64,000 nucleotides of DNA from Paraburkholderia acidipaludis NBRC 101816. GTDB lineage: Bacteria > Pseudomonadota > Gammaproteobacteria > Burkholderiales > Burkholderiaceae. The stretch spans positions 1 through 64,000 of the forward strand of contig NZ_BAXZ01000016.1 in assembly GCF_000684975.1 (NCBI RefSeq), given 5' to 3'. Below, in pieces: positions 54,832 to 63,562 of this stretch; positions within the stretch are counted from its first letter, which is position 1, and every line of letters starts with the position of its first letter. The notes below the pieces were generated by a model, which ran no database searches, was not told where the DNA came from, and saw only the letters and a program-made list of their open reading frames with translations. The translations under genes and the position numbers were made by a program.

Positions 54832-54855
54832 CGATACCGGTGCAAACCGGTATCG
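54832..54855. promoter_or_regulatory. Inverted repeat upstream of the LacI gene
   Basis: CGATACCGGT (54832-54841) and its exact reverse complement ACCGGTATCG (54846-54855) are separated by GCAA. It lies 100 bp upstream of the repressor start. Each arm contains ACCGGT, also the core of the operator at 53637-53650, so the same repressor may bind both. Confidence 0.55.
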
Positions 54856-54956
54856 TCTCCTTGGGAAGCAGGCCATCAATTCTTGCCTCGCGCACGGCCC
54901 GGTATGCGGCGGCATACGCATTAATCGTATGAGCAAGCGACAACCCTCGCTCCGCC

Positions 54957-55277
54957 ATCAGTCAGGCGGCGCTCGCGCCCGATGCGCTGCCCGCGCTCCT
55001 CAAGAGCGTGCTCGACGCGTTGATCGCGCGCGGCGGCGCGGCGCTCGGCGACAAGACCGTGCTCGATCCGCTCGCCGCCGTCCAGACCGCGATCACGGGC
55101 CACGCCGATCGGGCCAGCCAGTACCGGGCCGCGGTCGAGGCGGTCGACGCGACGCTGGCAACCTATCGCGGCAAGCCCAACCGGATCGGACGCGCCCGGA
55201 TGTTCGCCGAGCGTTCGATCGGACTCGACGACCCGGGCATGGTGGCATTCCGATGCCTGTTGCACGCGATCGCATAG
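54957..55277 (+). pseudogene. Dihydroxyacetone kinase L-subunit (dhaL/DAK2) 3' fragment
   Basis: An in-frame reading of ~105 codons matches the C-terminal half of a DAK2/DhaL domain: ALIARGGAALGDKTVLDPLA and then RARMFAERSIGLDDPG, ending at TAG 55275-55277. DhaL proteins are ~200 aa; the N-terminal half with the ADP-binding Asp/His motif is missing, with divergent LacI promoter DNA instead. It appears to be the remnant of a kinase deleted when the catabolic cluster or the CoA-transferase was inserted. Confidence 0.65.
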
Positions 55278-55307
55278 ACGAAATCAACTATCCCGGAGAC
55301 ATCAGGA

Positions 55308-56456
55308 ATGGCAGGCGCGCTGGAAGGCATCAAGGTACTCGATCTCTCGCGTTACATCGCTGGTCCCATGTGCGCGATGCAGCTGGCGGACATGGGCGCC
55401 GACGTGATCAAGGTGGAACGCACGGGCAAAGGCGAAGACACGCGGCAAAATCTACCGCAGATGAATGGCGAGAGTCTCTATTTCATGACGTTCAACCGCA
55501 ACAAGCGGAGCGTCGCGCTGGACTTTCGCAATCCCAAAGATCAGGAAACGCTGCGCCAGCTCGCGAGCAAAGCAGACGTGCTGATCGAAAATTTCCGGCC
55601 CGGTACCATGGAAAAGATGGGATGCGGCTGGGACACGCTGCAAGCGCTGAACCCACGGCTCGTGATGGTGCGGATCTCCGGATTCGGACAGACTGGTCCG
55701 CTCGCCAAGCGTGCCTGCTTCGACGCAATCGCGCAGGCCATGAGCGGGCTGATGAGCATGACAGGTCAGTCGGATGGACCGCCTACGCTGGCGGGTACGT
55801 TCATGGTGGACTACACCTCCGCGCTCTATGCGACCATCGGTACGCTTAGCGCCCTGCACAGCCGCCAGACTTCCGGAAAGGGACAACTCGTCGAGGCCAC
55901 GCTGCTCGAAAGTGCAGCGAGCCTGCTGCTTACCGCGATCCCGCAGCAGAAGCAGCTCGATAACACGATGTCCCGTTGCGGCAACCTCGATCGCTACACC
56001 GCTCCGGTCAACAGCTACCAGACGTCGGACGGCCGATGGGTGTATCTCGCGGCCGGCACCGATGCGCTTTTTCCGCGACTGGTAAGTGCAATGAAACAGC
56101 CGGGGCTGCTCGATGACGAGCGCTTTGCCACGGCGCATGCGCGGCTCGCCAACGGCCTTGCCATCGACGCGGTAGTGGCCGAATGGGTCAAGGGCAGGAC
56201 TGCCGATGCGGTGGTCGAAGCCATGGACGCGGTGGCTGTGCCGTGCGCCAAGGTCGCAACGATCGACGAAGTCGTCCAGAATCCGCAATTGCAGGCGCGC
56301 GGCCAGATCGTCGACATCGATCACCCTGTCGCCGGGCGCTATACGACGCACGGCGTGACGGTGAAGCTTTCCGACACGCCGGGTTCGGTACGGCGACCAC
56401 CACCCACTGTTGGGCAACACAATGAAGAAGTGCTGCGCGAATGGGGCGTGAATTGA
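55308..56456 (+). CDS. Class III CoA-transferase (CaiB/BaiF)
   Basis: A 382-aa family III acyl-CoA transferase, which moves CoA between carboxylic acids. It has the N-terminal ALEGIKVLDLSRYIAGPM, KVERTGKGEDTR CoA-binding region, the catalytic Asp168 in FMVDYTSALYATIG and the C-terminal RYTTHGVTVKLSDTPG. The ATG at 55308 has a GGAGAC site. It is 30 bp after the dhaL remnant and not obviously in an operon; substrate unknown. Confidence 0.92.
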   Translation: MAGALEGIKVLDLSRYIAGPMCAMQLADMGADVIKVERTGKGEDTRQNLPQMNGESLYFMTFNRNKRSVALDFRNPKDQETLRQLASKADVLIENFRPGTMEKMGCGWDTLQALNPRLVMVRISGFGQTGPLAKRACFDAIAQAMSGLMSMTGQSDGPPTLAGTFMVDYTSALYATIGTLSALHSRQTSGKGQLVEATLLESAASLLLTAIPQQKQLDNTMSRCGNLDRYTAPVNSYQTSDGRWVYLAAGTDALFPRLVSAMKQPGLLDDERFATAHARLANGLAIDAVVAEWVKGRTADAVVEAMDAVAVPCAKVATIDEVVQNPQLQARGQIVDIDHPVAGRYTTHGVTVKLSDTPGSVRRPPPTVGQHNEEVLREWGVN

Positions 56457-56629
56457 GTGCCATGATTTGGGCGACGTGTCTCTGACAGCGGAAAAGCGGG
56501 GATGATAGACGCCAACGACTTCTTCGTCGGGTGCAGGATACGGTCCATTGACGTGGGCGCGAGTCGTCGGCGTGCGGGCCGCATGTCGCGCGCTGCCGGC
56601 CGCCTTTACTCCAGACTCGTCGTTGCAGA

Positions 56630-57112
56630 CTAGATCTTCAGGCGCGGATCATAGGTCCATCTACGGACCATCGTCGCAGTGATCTTCGCGGTGTCCGCAT
56701 GTGCGGGATTGATGAGCACGTTCATCTCCTCCGGCACGATAGCGGATGGGACGATTAAAAGCGCGCTTGCTCCGCTGCTCACCCAGTCCGTTCCAGCATT
56801 GATACTGACCATGCCGGCTGGCTCCACGTCCCAGCCGACGTTCCCTGCGCCATTTGCATCGAAGGTGGTTGCCGCCTGCCAGACATCGTCTGGCACGTCG
56901 AAGCGAACAAGAATCCGGTTCAAAGGCAATCCGCCGGCGACCAGGTGGACGAGCGTTTCGAGGCAAGCGAGAGACCGATTCGATGCGGTGTACAGCACGG
57001 CTACACCTGCCTTGTTCCACCGACCTCCCGTCGCCTTTGCGCCGCCACCGGACATATCGTCGGCCGCATATTGAGGCGTGATCGTCGCGATACGCCAGAG
57101 CCGGACCGTCAC
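56630..57112 (-). CDS. RES-family toxin of a type II toxin-antitoxin system
   Basis: A 160-aa RES-domain protein, a family whose characterised members degrade or modify NAD+ (or ADP-ribosylate a target) to stop growth. Conserved residues are present: Arg31 (GGRWNKAG), Tyr41 (VLYTAS), Glu52 (ACLETLVHL) and Ser123 (VPSAIVPEEMNVLINP). It overlaps the antitoxin gene by 4 bp and follows it, the usual order for Xre-RES modules. It ends 173 bp from the CoA-transferase stop. Confidence 0.92.
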   Translation of the reverse strand: MTVRLWRIATITPQYAADDMSGGGAKATGGRWNKAGVAVLYTASNRSLACLETLVHLVAGGLPLNRILVRFDVPDDVWQAATTFDANGAGNVGWDVEPAGMVSINAGTDWVSSGASALLIVPSAIVPEEMNVLINPAHADTAKITATMVRRWTYDPRLKI

Positions 57113-57738
57113 GCGTATGCCCCGCTCTGCATCTGGCGAATCAATGTACTCAGGATCTCCTGCCCTTCGCGCGTGTCAAGGTACGTGGACGGCAGCGCGC
57201 CAGCGAGCGCCGGATTCGGCTCCGATAGCCATTTTTCGAGCCAAACCACTCCATCGAAGTCCCCGGCAAGGCCATCGTCGCCCGATTCGTCAACGATGGT
57301 CTGAACCAGCCCGACAAGCTTCGCCATTCCAACCACGCGTTCACTTTGCTCCGCGCTAAGCGTGTCCCCGGCGTGCACCTTCCGGCTGACGGTCGATTTC
57401 GACAGTCCGAGGCGTTTCACCATCTCGTCCTGGCTAACATTCAGTTTCGATGCAAGGTCGTACACCTTTACCGCCGGCACCCCATGCTTGATGACCACGA
57501 GCCGATCGCCGCTCGATGCGTCATACGCCTTTCGGAAATCCAGCACGTCGAACGGTGTGAGCACCCTTTTCGTTTTCGGACCGGACGCAGGCACGTGTTC
57601 GTGCACGGCATGCTTTGCCGCCACGACGGGTTTCTTCGCCGGCCCAGCCCTCTTGGCGGATGCCGCCTTCTTTGCCGCTGGAATACGCCCCCCCTTCGAC
57701 CGACCCGTTGATGCTGCCCTGGTTTCAGGTTGCGCCAT
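57109..57738 (-). CDS. Xre/MbcA/ParS-type antitoxin with basic N-terminal tail
   Basis: A 209-aa antitoxin. Residues about 70-135 form an Xre-like helix-turn-helix (VSQDEMVKRLGLSKSTVSRK) and about 150-205 the DUF2384 (MbcA/ParS) toxin-binding domain (ESGDDGLAGDFDGVVWLEKW, FIX typical). Unlike short family members (~120-160 aa) it has a ~55-residue Ala/Lys-rich, histone H1-like tail (AAKKAASAKRAGPAKKP). ATG 57738 with GGAGAGA upstream is used rather than ATG 57756. It should neutralise the RES toxin and repress the operon. Confidence 0.9.
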   Translation of the reverse strand: MAQPETRAASTGRSKGGRIPAAKKAASAKRAGPAKKPVVAAKHAVHEHVPASGPKTKRVLTPFDVLDFRKAYDASSGDRLVVIKHGVPAVKVYDLASKLNVSQDEMVKRLGLSKSTVSRKVHAGDTLSAEQSERVVGMAKLVGLVQTIVDESGDDGLAGDFDGVVWLEKWLSEPNPALAGALPSTYLDTREGQEILSTLIRQMQSGAYA

Positions 57739-57957
57739 GATTCTCTCCAGATCCATTTGATGCTAAATATTAACCCAAATGAGACGACACGGCATCGGGA
57801 CTCAACACCTGGCGCACGTACCCCGCTGACCAATCGACGCCCCATTCGTGCACATAGAACCGAATCGGCACATTGCACAGCCAGCCAAATGCAGCCATCG
57901 CGTGTGCGGATTTGCCGGACACGGGGGAAACCATGACGTCAGCGTAGACGCCATGCC

Positions 57958-58569
57958 TTACGGTGCGATGTCTTCCGGCGAGCGGATGTCGAGCATCCGA
58001 AGCGCGAGCTCGTTGAGCCGCTCGCCGATATGCGCGGGCGTCAGACGACCATCGGTGCGCATCCAGAGATAGCTGTAGAAGTACATACCGAGCACCCCCT
58101 TCAGCACGATCGGATCGTATGGCCGGAACAGCCCCAGTTCCGCGCCGTCGATCATTGCATCACGCCATACCTTTTCGTATTTACCGTGTAGCGCGAGCAC
58201 TTCGGAATGACGGGGTTCGGTCAGCGACTGAATCTCGCGGAAACAGACCGTCAGCTCCGCCTGATGCGACGCGATCTTCAGTACGAGTTGTCTGCCGAGC
58301 ATCGTGATGCGCTTGCGTGGATCGCTTTCCGGCCGCGCCACCCGCTCCGCGAAGTCGGCGAGGTCGGAGATGTATTCGCGCGAAATGTCGTAGAGCAGGT
58401 CTTCCTTGCTCTTGATGTGGTGATAGAGCGCACCGCGCCCCAGTTGCACCGCGTCGCCGAGTTCGGTCATGCCGATCGCGTGATAGCCGCGCTCGGCAAA
58501 CAGCTGCGCGGCGACCTTCAGGATCCGCTCGCGCTGGTTCGTTTCGCCGCTACTTTCGACGGTACTCAT
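57958..58569 (-). CDS. TetR-family regulator
   Basis: A 203-aa TetR regulator with helix-turn-helix at about 15-60 (ERILKVAAQLFAERGYHAIG, then QLGRGALYHHIKSKEDLLYD), of the KstR/FadR-like TetR type that often controls lipid or steroid degradation. ATG 58569 follows AGGGA at suitable spacing; ATG 58578 is too close to it. It is the last gene of the co-directional 58-64 kb block, 112 bp after the MFS gene, and most likely its regulator. Confidence 0.88.
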   Translation of the reverse strand: MSTVESSGETNQRERILKVAAQLFAERGYHAIGMTELGDAVQLGRGALYHHIKSKEDLLYDISREYISDLADFAERVARPESDPRKRITMLGRQLVLKIASHQAELTVCFREIQSLTEPRHSEVLALHGKYEKVWRDAMIDGAELGLFRPYDPIVLKGVLGMYFYSYLWMRTDGRLTPAHIGERLNELALRMLDIRSPEDIAP

Positions 58570-58681
58570 GGTTCTCATTCCCTTTGGATTCGATGCGGTG
58601 CCGCCGGAGTCCGGCACAAGGCAGCACCAAGCGGTACGGCGCGCCGTTGCGCACATTGTACCGGTCAGTCCAGTGCCTTGC

Positions 58682-59971
58682 CTATGGTCGGGAATCGCGC
58701 TGCAATGCAGGCGCAAAGCCAATCAGGCCGATAACGGGACCGGGCAGCAGCAACCAGGCGGCGTCGAGTCCGACACGCTCGAACAGCGCGGTCGTCGCCG
58801 CAATCGAGACGACCGTGATCGCGAAGCCGATCGAATTCTGGATCGCCAGCGCGCTGCCGACGAGTTCGCGCGGACACGCCTGCGCCGAGAGCGCGGAGAA
58901 CTGCGGCGAATCCGCGATCACCGCGGCGCCCCATACGAGCAGCAGCGCAAACAGCGCCACTGCCGGCAGCTCACGCCAGCCGAGCGCGAACACCACGCTG
59001 CACGCGCCCGACAACGCGAGCGCGAACGCCGCGACCTTTGCGCTGCCAATGCGCCGCGACAACGCACCGCCGGCCACGCAGCCGAGCGCACCCACGCCGA
59101 TGATGCAGAACGAAAGCCCCGGCACCCCACCCGCATGCACCTCGGCGGCGAGCGAAGCGCGCGCGACGAAGAGCGGCACGACGGTCCAGAACGCGTAGAG
59201 CTCCCACATATGGCCGAAGTAGCCCAGCGCGGCCGACCGGAAAGCACGCAGCCGGAATACGTCGAGCACGCCGGCAGGTTTCGCCGCCGGCTCGCCTTCG
59301 ACTGCATCCGGTCCGGCCGACGCATCGTTGGCGCGAGTCGCGGTTTTCGCGCGCGGCGCGGTGCGCGGATGCTGCCCGTCGCCCAGCACGTAAATCATCC
59401 ACGCACCAATCAACGCAAGCACCGACGACGCAACGATCACCTGCTGCCACGGCAGGCTCGCACCAGCTACGCGCAACGCGTGCGGCAGGCCCGTGCCGAG
59501 CGTCAGCATGGCGACGAGCTGCGCGAGCGCCGGGCCGGTGCGGTCCGGCGCCCAGCCGACGATCAGTTTCATTCCCATCGGGTAGATGCCCGCGAGGCAC
59601 ACGCCGACACAGAAGCGAAACACTGCCCCACTCGCCACGCCGCTCGCAAACCATGCAAAACACGCGTTGAATAGCGCTCCCAGCAACGCGCAGCACACGA
59701 AGATCGAGCTTGCCCGAAAGCGGTCGGCGCCGCCTCCCAACGACATCGCAAGCGTGCCGAGGATAAAGCCCGCCTGCACCGCGCTGGTCAGCCAGCCAAT
59801 GTCGGCGGCACTGGCGTGCCACGCGTGCATCAGGTCGCCCGCCGCGCTGTTCGCGCTGAACCACAGCGAAGTACCGAACAGCTGTGCGAGCGAGATCGTC
59901 GCCACCGGTCCGAGCCGGTTGACGAGCAGCCCGCGCGGGCCGTTCTCAGTTGCGGTTCTGGTCACACTCAT
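58682..59971 (-). CDS. MFS transporter
   Basis: A 429-aa major-facilitator protein with about twelve hydrophobic helices (6+6 with a charged linker around residues 205-240) and motifs GGGADRF and GLGYFGHMWELYAFW-like segments. It resembles CynX/NarK-type nitrate or multidrug carriers only loosely; substrate not assignable. It lies 41 bp downstream of a second MFS gene on the same strand, so the operon may move two compounds or one compound by two routes. Confidence 0.87.
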   Translation of the reverse strand: MSVTRTATENGPRGLLVNRLGPVATISLAQLFGTSLWFSANSAAGDLMHAWHASAADIGWLTSAVQAGFILGTLAMSLGGGADRFRASSIFVCCALLGALFNACFAWFASGVASGAVFRFCVGVCLAGIYPMGMKLIVGWAPDRTGPALAQLVAMLTLGTGLPHALRVAGASLPWQQVIVASSVLALIGAWMIYVLGDGQHPRTAPRAKTATRANDASAGPDAVEGEPAAKPAGVLDVFRLRAFRSAALGYFGHMWELYAFWTVVPLFVARASLAAEVHAGGVPGLSFCIIGVGALGCVAGGALSRRIGSAKVAAFALALSGACSVVFALGWRELPAVALFALLLVWGAAVIADSPQFSALSAQACPRELVGSALAIQNSIGFAITVVSIAATTALFERVGLDAAWLLLPGPVIGLIGFAPALQRDSRP

Positions 59972-60012
59972 GTCGCTCCGTTATCGGTATTTCACTGCAT
60001 CGCACGCTGCAC

Positions 60013-61347
60013 TCAGTGCTGCGTGCCGGGTTCGAGCCGATCCTTCCAGGTATCCCGCGCGAGCAGCGTACACACGATACTGATGACGCCGAGCGTGACG
60101 ATATACACGGTGATGCCCCAGGTGCCGCCGTTCTGGTACTTCAGCAGCGCGGTCGCGATCATCGGCGCGAAGCCGCCGGACAGCACGGAACCTATCGCAT
60201 AGCCGACGTTCGCACCGGTCAACCTCACATTGGTGCCGAACAGCTCGGAGAAATACACCGCCTGCGGCCCGTACATCGCATCGTGCAGCACGTTGAGGCC
60301 GATCACCATGCCGGTCACAACGAGCGCGACCGACCCCGTCTGCGCCATCCAGAAGAAGGGCGCAACGAACGCCGTCGATGCGATCGTGCCGAACAGGTAC
60401 ACCTTCTTGCGGCCGATCAGGTCAGACAGATACGACCAGCCGGGCAGCGTGACGAACCCGATCACGCTCGACAGCAGGATCGCGCCCAGCCCAACCGAGC
60501 GGTCCATCTTCAGCGTGCCGGTCAGATAGCTCAGCATGAACACGCTGTACAGATAGAACACCGCGTTCTGCAGCAGCTTCATGCCGATCGTCAGGTACAG
60601 CGCGCGACGATGGGTCTTCATCACCTCCAGCGCGGGCGCCTTGACGTCTTCCCGGCGGCGCTTCATCTGCTCGAACATCGGCGACTCATGCAGGCGCAGC
60701 CGGATAAACATGCCCACCAGCACCATGACGATGCTCGCAATAAACGGAATGCGCCAACCCCACGCCATCAGGTCGTCGTTGCTCATGCTCGTCGACGTGA
60801 CGAAGAACACGGCGGTCGACATCAGCAGTCCCGCTGGCACGCCGATCTGCGGAAAGCTGCCGAACAGTCCGCGCCGGTTCGCCGGCGCATGCTCGACGGC
60901 CATCACCACCGCCGAACCCCATTCGCCGCCCACTGCAAAGCCCTGAATCAGCCGCAGCACGCTCAGCAGCACCGCGGACCACGCGCCGACGCTCGCGTAG
61001 GTCGGCAGAAAGCCGATTGCGATCGTACTGCCGCCCATCATCCATAACGACAGCACGAGAATCGCCTTGCGCCCGATTCGATCGCCGAAGTGGCCGAATA
61101 CCGCCGCGCCGACCGGCCGCGCGGCAAAGCCCACCGCATAGGTCGCGAATGCGGCAATCGTGCCGACCCACGCATCCATCGACGGAAAGAACAGGCGCGG
61201 AAAGATCAACGCCGCGCAGGTTCCGTACAGGTAGTAGTCGTACCACTCGATCGCCGTGCCGATCAGGCTCGCAAACGCCACCTTGCGGTGCTCCACCTTC
61301 ACTGCCTGCGCGCTCAGCGCGTGTCCATCCGCGGCGCGTGCCGTCAT
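60013..61347 (-). CDS. MHS-family MFS transporter (ProP/ShiA-like)
   Basis: A 444-aa metabolite:H+ symporter. It shows the family hallmarks GTAIEWYDYYLYG in helix 1, FGHFGDRIGRKAIL between helices 2 and 3, RLIQGFAVGGEWG in helix 4 and RLRLHESPMF after helix 6. Such carriers import carboxylates (shikimate, citrate, aromatic acids) or betaines. Placed between MaoC/thiolase genes and the other MFS gene, it probably imports the acid degraded by this operon. Confidence 0.9.
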   Translation of the reverse strand: MTARAADGHALSAQAVKVEHRKVAFASLIGTAIEWYDYYLYGTCAALIFPRLFFPSMDAWVGTIAAFATYAVGFAARPVGAAVFGHFGDRIGRKAILVLSLWMMGGSTIAIGFLPTYASVGAWSAVLLSVLRLIQGFAVGGEWGSAVVMAVEHAPANRRGLFGSFPQIGVPAGLLMSTAVFFVTSTSMSNDDLMAWGWRIPFIASIVMVLVGMFIRLRLHESPMFEQMKRRREDVKAPALEVMKTHRRALYLTIGMKLLQNAVFYLYSVFMLSYLTGTLKMDRSVGLGAILLSSVIGFVTLPGWSYLSDLIGRKKVYLFGTIASTAFVAPFFWMAQTGSVALVVTGMVIGLNVLHDAMYGPQAVYFSELFGTNVRLTGANVGYAIGSVLSGGFAPMIATALLKYQNGGTWGITVYIVTLGVISIVCTLLARDTWKDRLEPGTQH

Positions 61348-61446
61348 CGTCGTCTCCTTGAATATTGAGCAGGCGTGTGCTGCGTCAGGTCATGCTTGTC
61401 CCCGAATCCTTCGTTTGCGGCCCGTGCGTGTTCAGGCGAAGCACGC

Positions 61447-61893
61447 TCAGTCGCGCTTGAGTGGTGTCGTGTAGGTGGTCGCGGTGCCGCTCAGGCAAAC
61501 GTCGCCCTTCTGGTTCGTCACGCTGACGGCGATCGTGCAGATCGGCTTGTCCTCGCGAACCGTCTTCACTTCGACGCGGCCCGTGACCGTATCGCCGACG
61601 AACACCGCTTTCGAGAATTTCAGCTCCATGCCGAGAAACACCGAGCCCGGACCCGGCAGGTCTTCTGCGACGATCGCATTAAGCATGCCGGACGTCACAC
61701 CGCCCTGCACGATCAGCCCGCCGAACATCGACTCGCGCGCGAGCGCCTCGTCGTAGTGCAGCGGATTGCGGTCACCGGTGATTTCGGTGAAAAGCTCGAT
61801 GTCGCGCATCGACATCGTTTTCTTCCGTTCTGCGCTCGCGCCGACGGCAGGCATACCGCTCAGGGTTTGGGTCCAGCCATTGATGTCGCTCAT
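61447..61893 (-). CDS. MaoC-like (R)-specific enoyl-CoA hydratase
   Basis: A 148-aa hotdog-fold MaoC protein with the hydratase-2 catalytic dyad in ITGDRNPLHYDEA (Asp and His). It hydrates trans-2-enoyl-CoA to 3-hydroxyacyl-CoA in beta-oxidation-like routes. ATG 61893 is preceded by AGGAGG. It follows the thiolase gene by 22 bp and is clearly part of the same operon. Confidence 0.9.
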   Translation of the reverse strand: MSDINGWTQTLSGMPAVGASAERKKTMSMRDIELFTEITGDRNPLHYDEALARESMFGGLIVQGGVTSGMLNAIVAEDLPGPGSVFLGMELKFSKAVFVGDTVTGRVEVKTVREDKPICTIAVSVTNQKGDVCLSGTATTYTTPLKRD

Positions 61894-61915
61894 ATTTCCT
61901 CCTGTTGCGTGCCTG

Positions 61916-63103
61916 TCATGCACGCGATGGTTTGAATGCAGCGTTCTCGATCAGCACAGCCATGCCCTGCCCGCCTCCGCCGCAGAGCGAGGCAATGCCG
62001 CGCCGCACGTTCCTGCGTTTCATTTCGAGAGCGAGCGTGAGCAGCAAACGAAAGCCCGACGCGCCAAGCGGATGTCCGATCGCGATTGCACCGCCATTCA
62101 CGTTGACCGCGTCCGCGGATAAACCCAGCTCACGGGCCGACGCAATCGCGACACCCGCGAATGCTTCGTTGATTTCGTAGAGGTCGATATCGCTCGTGCG
62201 CAGGTTCTGCCTGCGCAACAGCAGGCGAATCGCGTTCGCGGGTTTCAGATGCAGCGTCGCGTCCGGGCCGGCAACCCAGCCCCAGTCGACGATACGTGCG
62301 AGCGGCATGCGCCCCGCGCGCTCAAGTTCCGCTGTGCTGACAACCAGACCCGCGCTGCCGCCATCCGACATCTGCGATGCGTTGGCCGCGGTAATCGTGC
62401 CGTCGTCGCCGAATGCCGCCTTGAGCGCCGACACTTTCGCGAGCGTCGTATCGGTACGAATGCCCTGGTCCGACGTCACCACGCCCTCCGGCGTTTCGAT
62501 GGGCGCGATTTCGTGCTCCTCACGAAATGCCGCGCTGCGCGCCGCGCGCTGCTGCGACATCACCGCCCATTCGTCCTGCTCCTCGCGGCCGATGCCGAGT
62601 TCGCGGTTGCAGGCTTCCGACAGCACGCCCATCGATTCGCCCGACAGCGCGCAGCGCAAGCCGTCACTCTCGAGCGCACTGCGCGGCGACGCGTGAGGCG
62701 GACCCAATTCTCCCGGCACGATCGAAGGCGCTCGCGTCATGGAGTCGAAGCCGCCGACCAGGTAGCGATGACCTTCGCCGCCGCGGATCCGCCGCGTTGC
62801 ATCGCATACCGCTTCGAGACTCGCGAGACAGACGGCATTGAGCGTGAGCGCGGGCGCTACCGGGTCGACGCCAGCGCGCGTGGCGGCAATGCGCGCGGGA
62901 TTCTGGCCCAGCCCGGCCTGCACGACGCATCCGAACAGCGCGGCATCCGGCGTGTTCGCCTCGGGATAGCGCGCGATCAGTGCGCGAATCGCGCGCTCGC
63001 CCAGCTGCAGCGAATCGAGCGACGCGAGCACGCCACGGTATTTGCCGAACGGCGTCCGCACGCCGTCCAGCAGCCATGCGTCCTGAAGGGCATTCGAAAT
63101 CAT
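61916..63103 (-). CDS. Thiolase (acetyl-CoA acetyltransferase)
   Basis: A 395-aa thiolase with catalytic Cys92 (LNAVCLASLEAV), His in the AIAIGHPLGASG loop and the second Cys in SLCGGGGQGMA. The length and motifs are of the degradative/biosynthetic thiolase type (thiolase I/II), distinct from the SCP2 thiolase-like gene upstream. It would cleave a 3-ketoacyl-CoA with CoA. It sits 15 bp after the Zn-ribbon/OB protein. Confidence 0.93.
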   Translation of the reverse strand: MISNALQDAWLLDGVRTPFGKYRGVLASLDSLQLGERAIRALIARYPEANTPDAALFGCVVQAGLGQNPARIAATRAGVDPVAPALTLNAVCLASLEAVCDATRRIRGGEGHRYLVGGFDSMTRAPSIVPGELGPPHASPRSALESDGLRCALSGESMGVLSEACNRELGIGREEQDEWAVMSQQRAARSAAFREEHEIAPIETPEGVVTSDQGIRTDTTLAKVSALKAAFGDDGTITAANASQMSDGGSAGLVVSTAELERAGRMPLARIVDWGWVAGPDATLHLKPANAIRLLLRRQNLRTSDIDLYEINEAFAGVAIASARELGLSADAVNVNGGAIAIGHPLGASGFRLLLTLALEMKRRNVRRGIASLCGGGGQGMAVLIENAAFKPSRA

Positions 63104-63118
63104 GTCGGCATCCTCAGG

Positions 63119-63562
63119 TCAGGTTTCGTCGGCGTGGGCTTTCACCGCATCGGGTGCGAAGAACGGCAGCACGAACTCGCCGATCTCCACCGGCCGCATC
63201 GTCACGCGCATGCCGACTGCCGCGTCCCCGGGATTCGCGAGCAGCAGTTGCGACAGCATCGTCGGCCCCTCGTCGAGTTCGATCAGCGCCACCACATAAG
63301 GCGCGGCTTCCGCCCACGCAAAATGGCCCGGCCGATGAATCGCCGAAAAACTCTTTACGGCACCGCGGCCGCTCGCGGCATGCCACACGAGACGCGAGCC
63401 CCAGCAATGCGGGCAGTGCGCGCGCGGATAGAACACCCGGCGGCCGCAGTCTTCGCAACGCTGCAGCACGAATTCGCCGCGTCGCACGGCGGCCCAGAAC
63501 GGCTCGCTGATCGCCGTCGGAATCGGGCCCGGCACCTTGAGCGTAGTGAATACGTCGATCAT
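63119..63562 (-). CDS. Zn-ribbon/OB-fold acyl-CoA-binding protein (DUF35)
   Basis: A 147-aa DUF35 protein: rubredoxin-like zinc ribbon (Cys36, Cys39, Cys50, Cys53 in RCEDCG and HCPHC) followed by an OB fold (about 60-140). Such proteins bind acyl-CoA and partner with SCP2-type thiolases, here the adjacent gene, which it overlaps by 4 bp. Together they may act as a retro-aldolase or thiolase complex as in steroid side-chain degradation; the substrate is not known here. Confidence 0.9.
   Translation of the reverse strand: MIDVFTTLKVPGPIPTAISEPFWAAVRRGEFVLQRCEDCGRRVFYPRAHCPHCWGSRLVWHAASGRGAVKSFSAIHRPGHFAWAEAAPYVVALIELDEGPTMLSQLLLANPGDAAVGMRVTMRPVEIGEFVLPFFAPDAVKAHADET

Noticed and set aside
58568..61047. 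Long plus-strand frames opposite the MFS genes
   Set aside because: Gln/His/Arg-rich antisense shadows of membrane protein genes.
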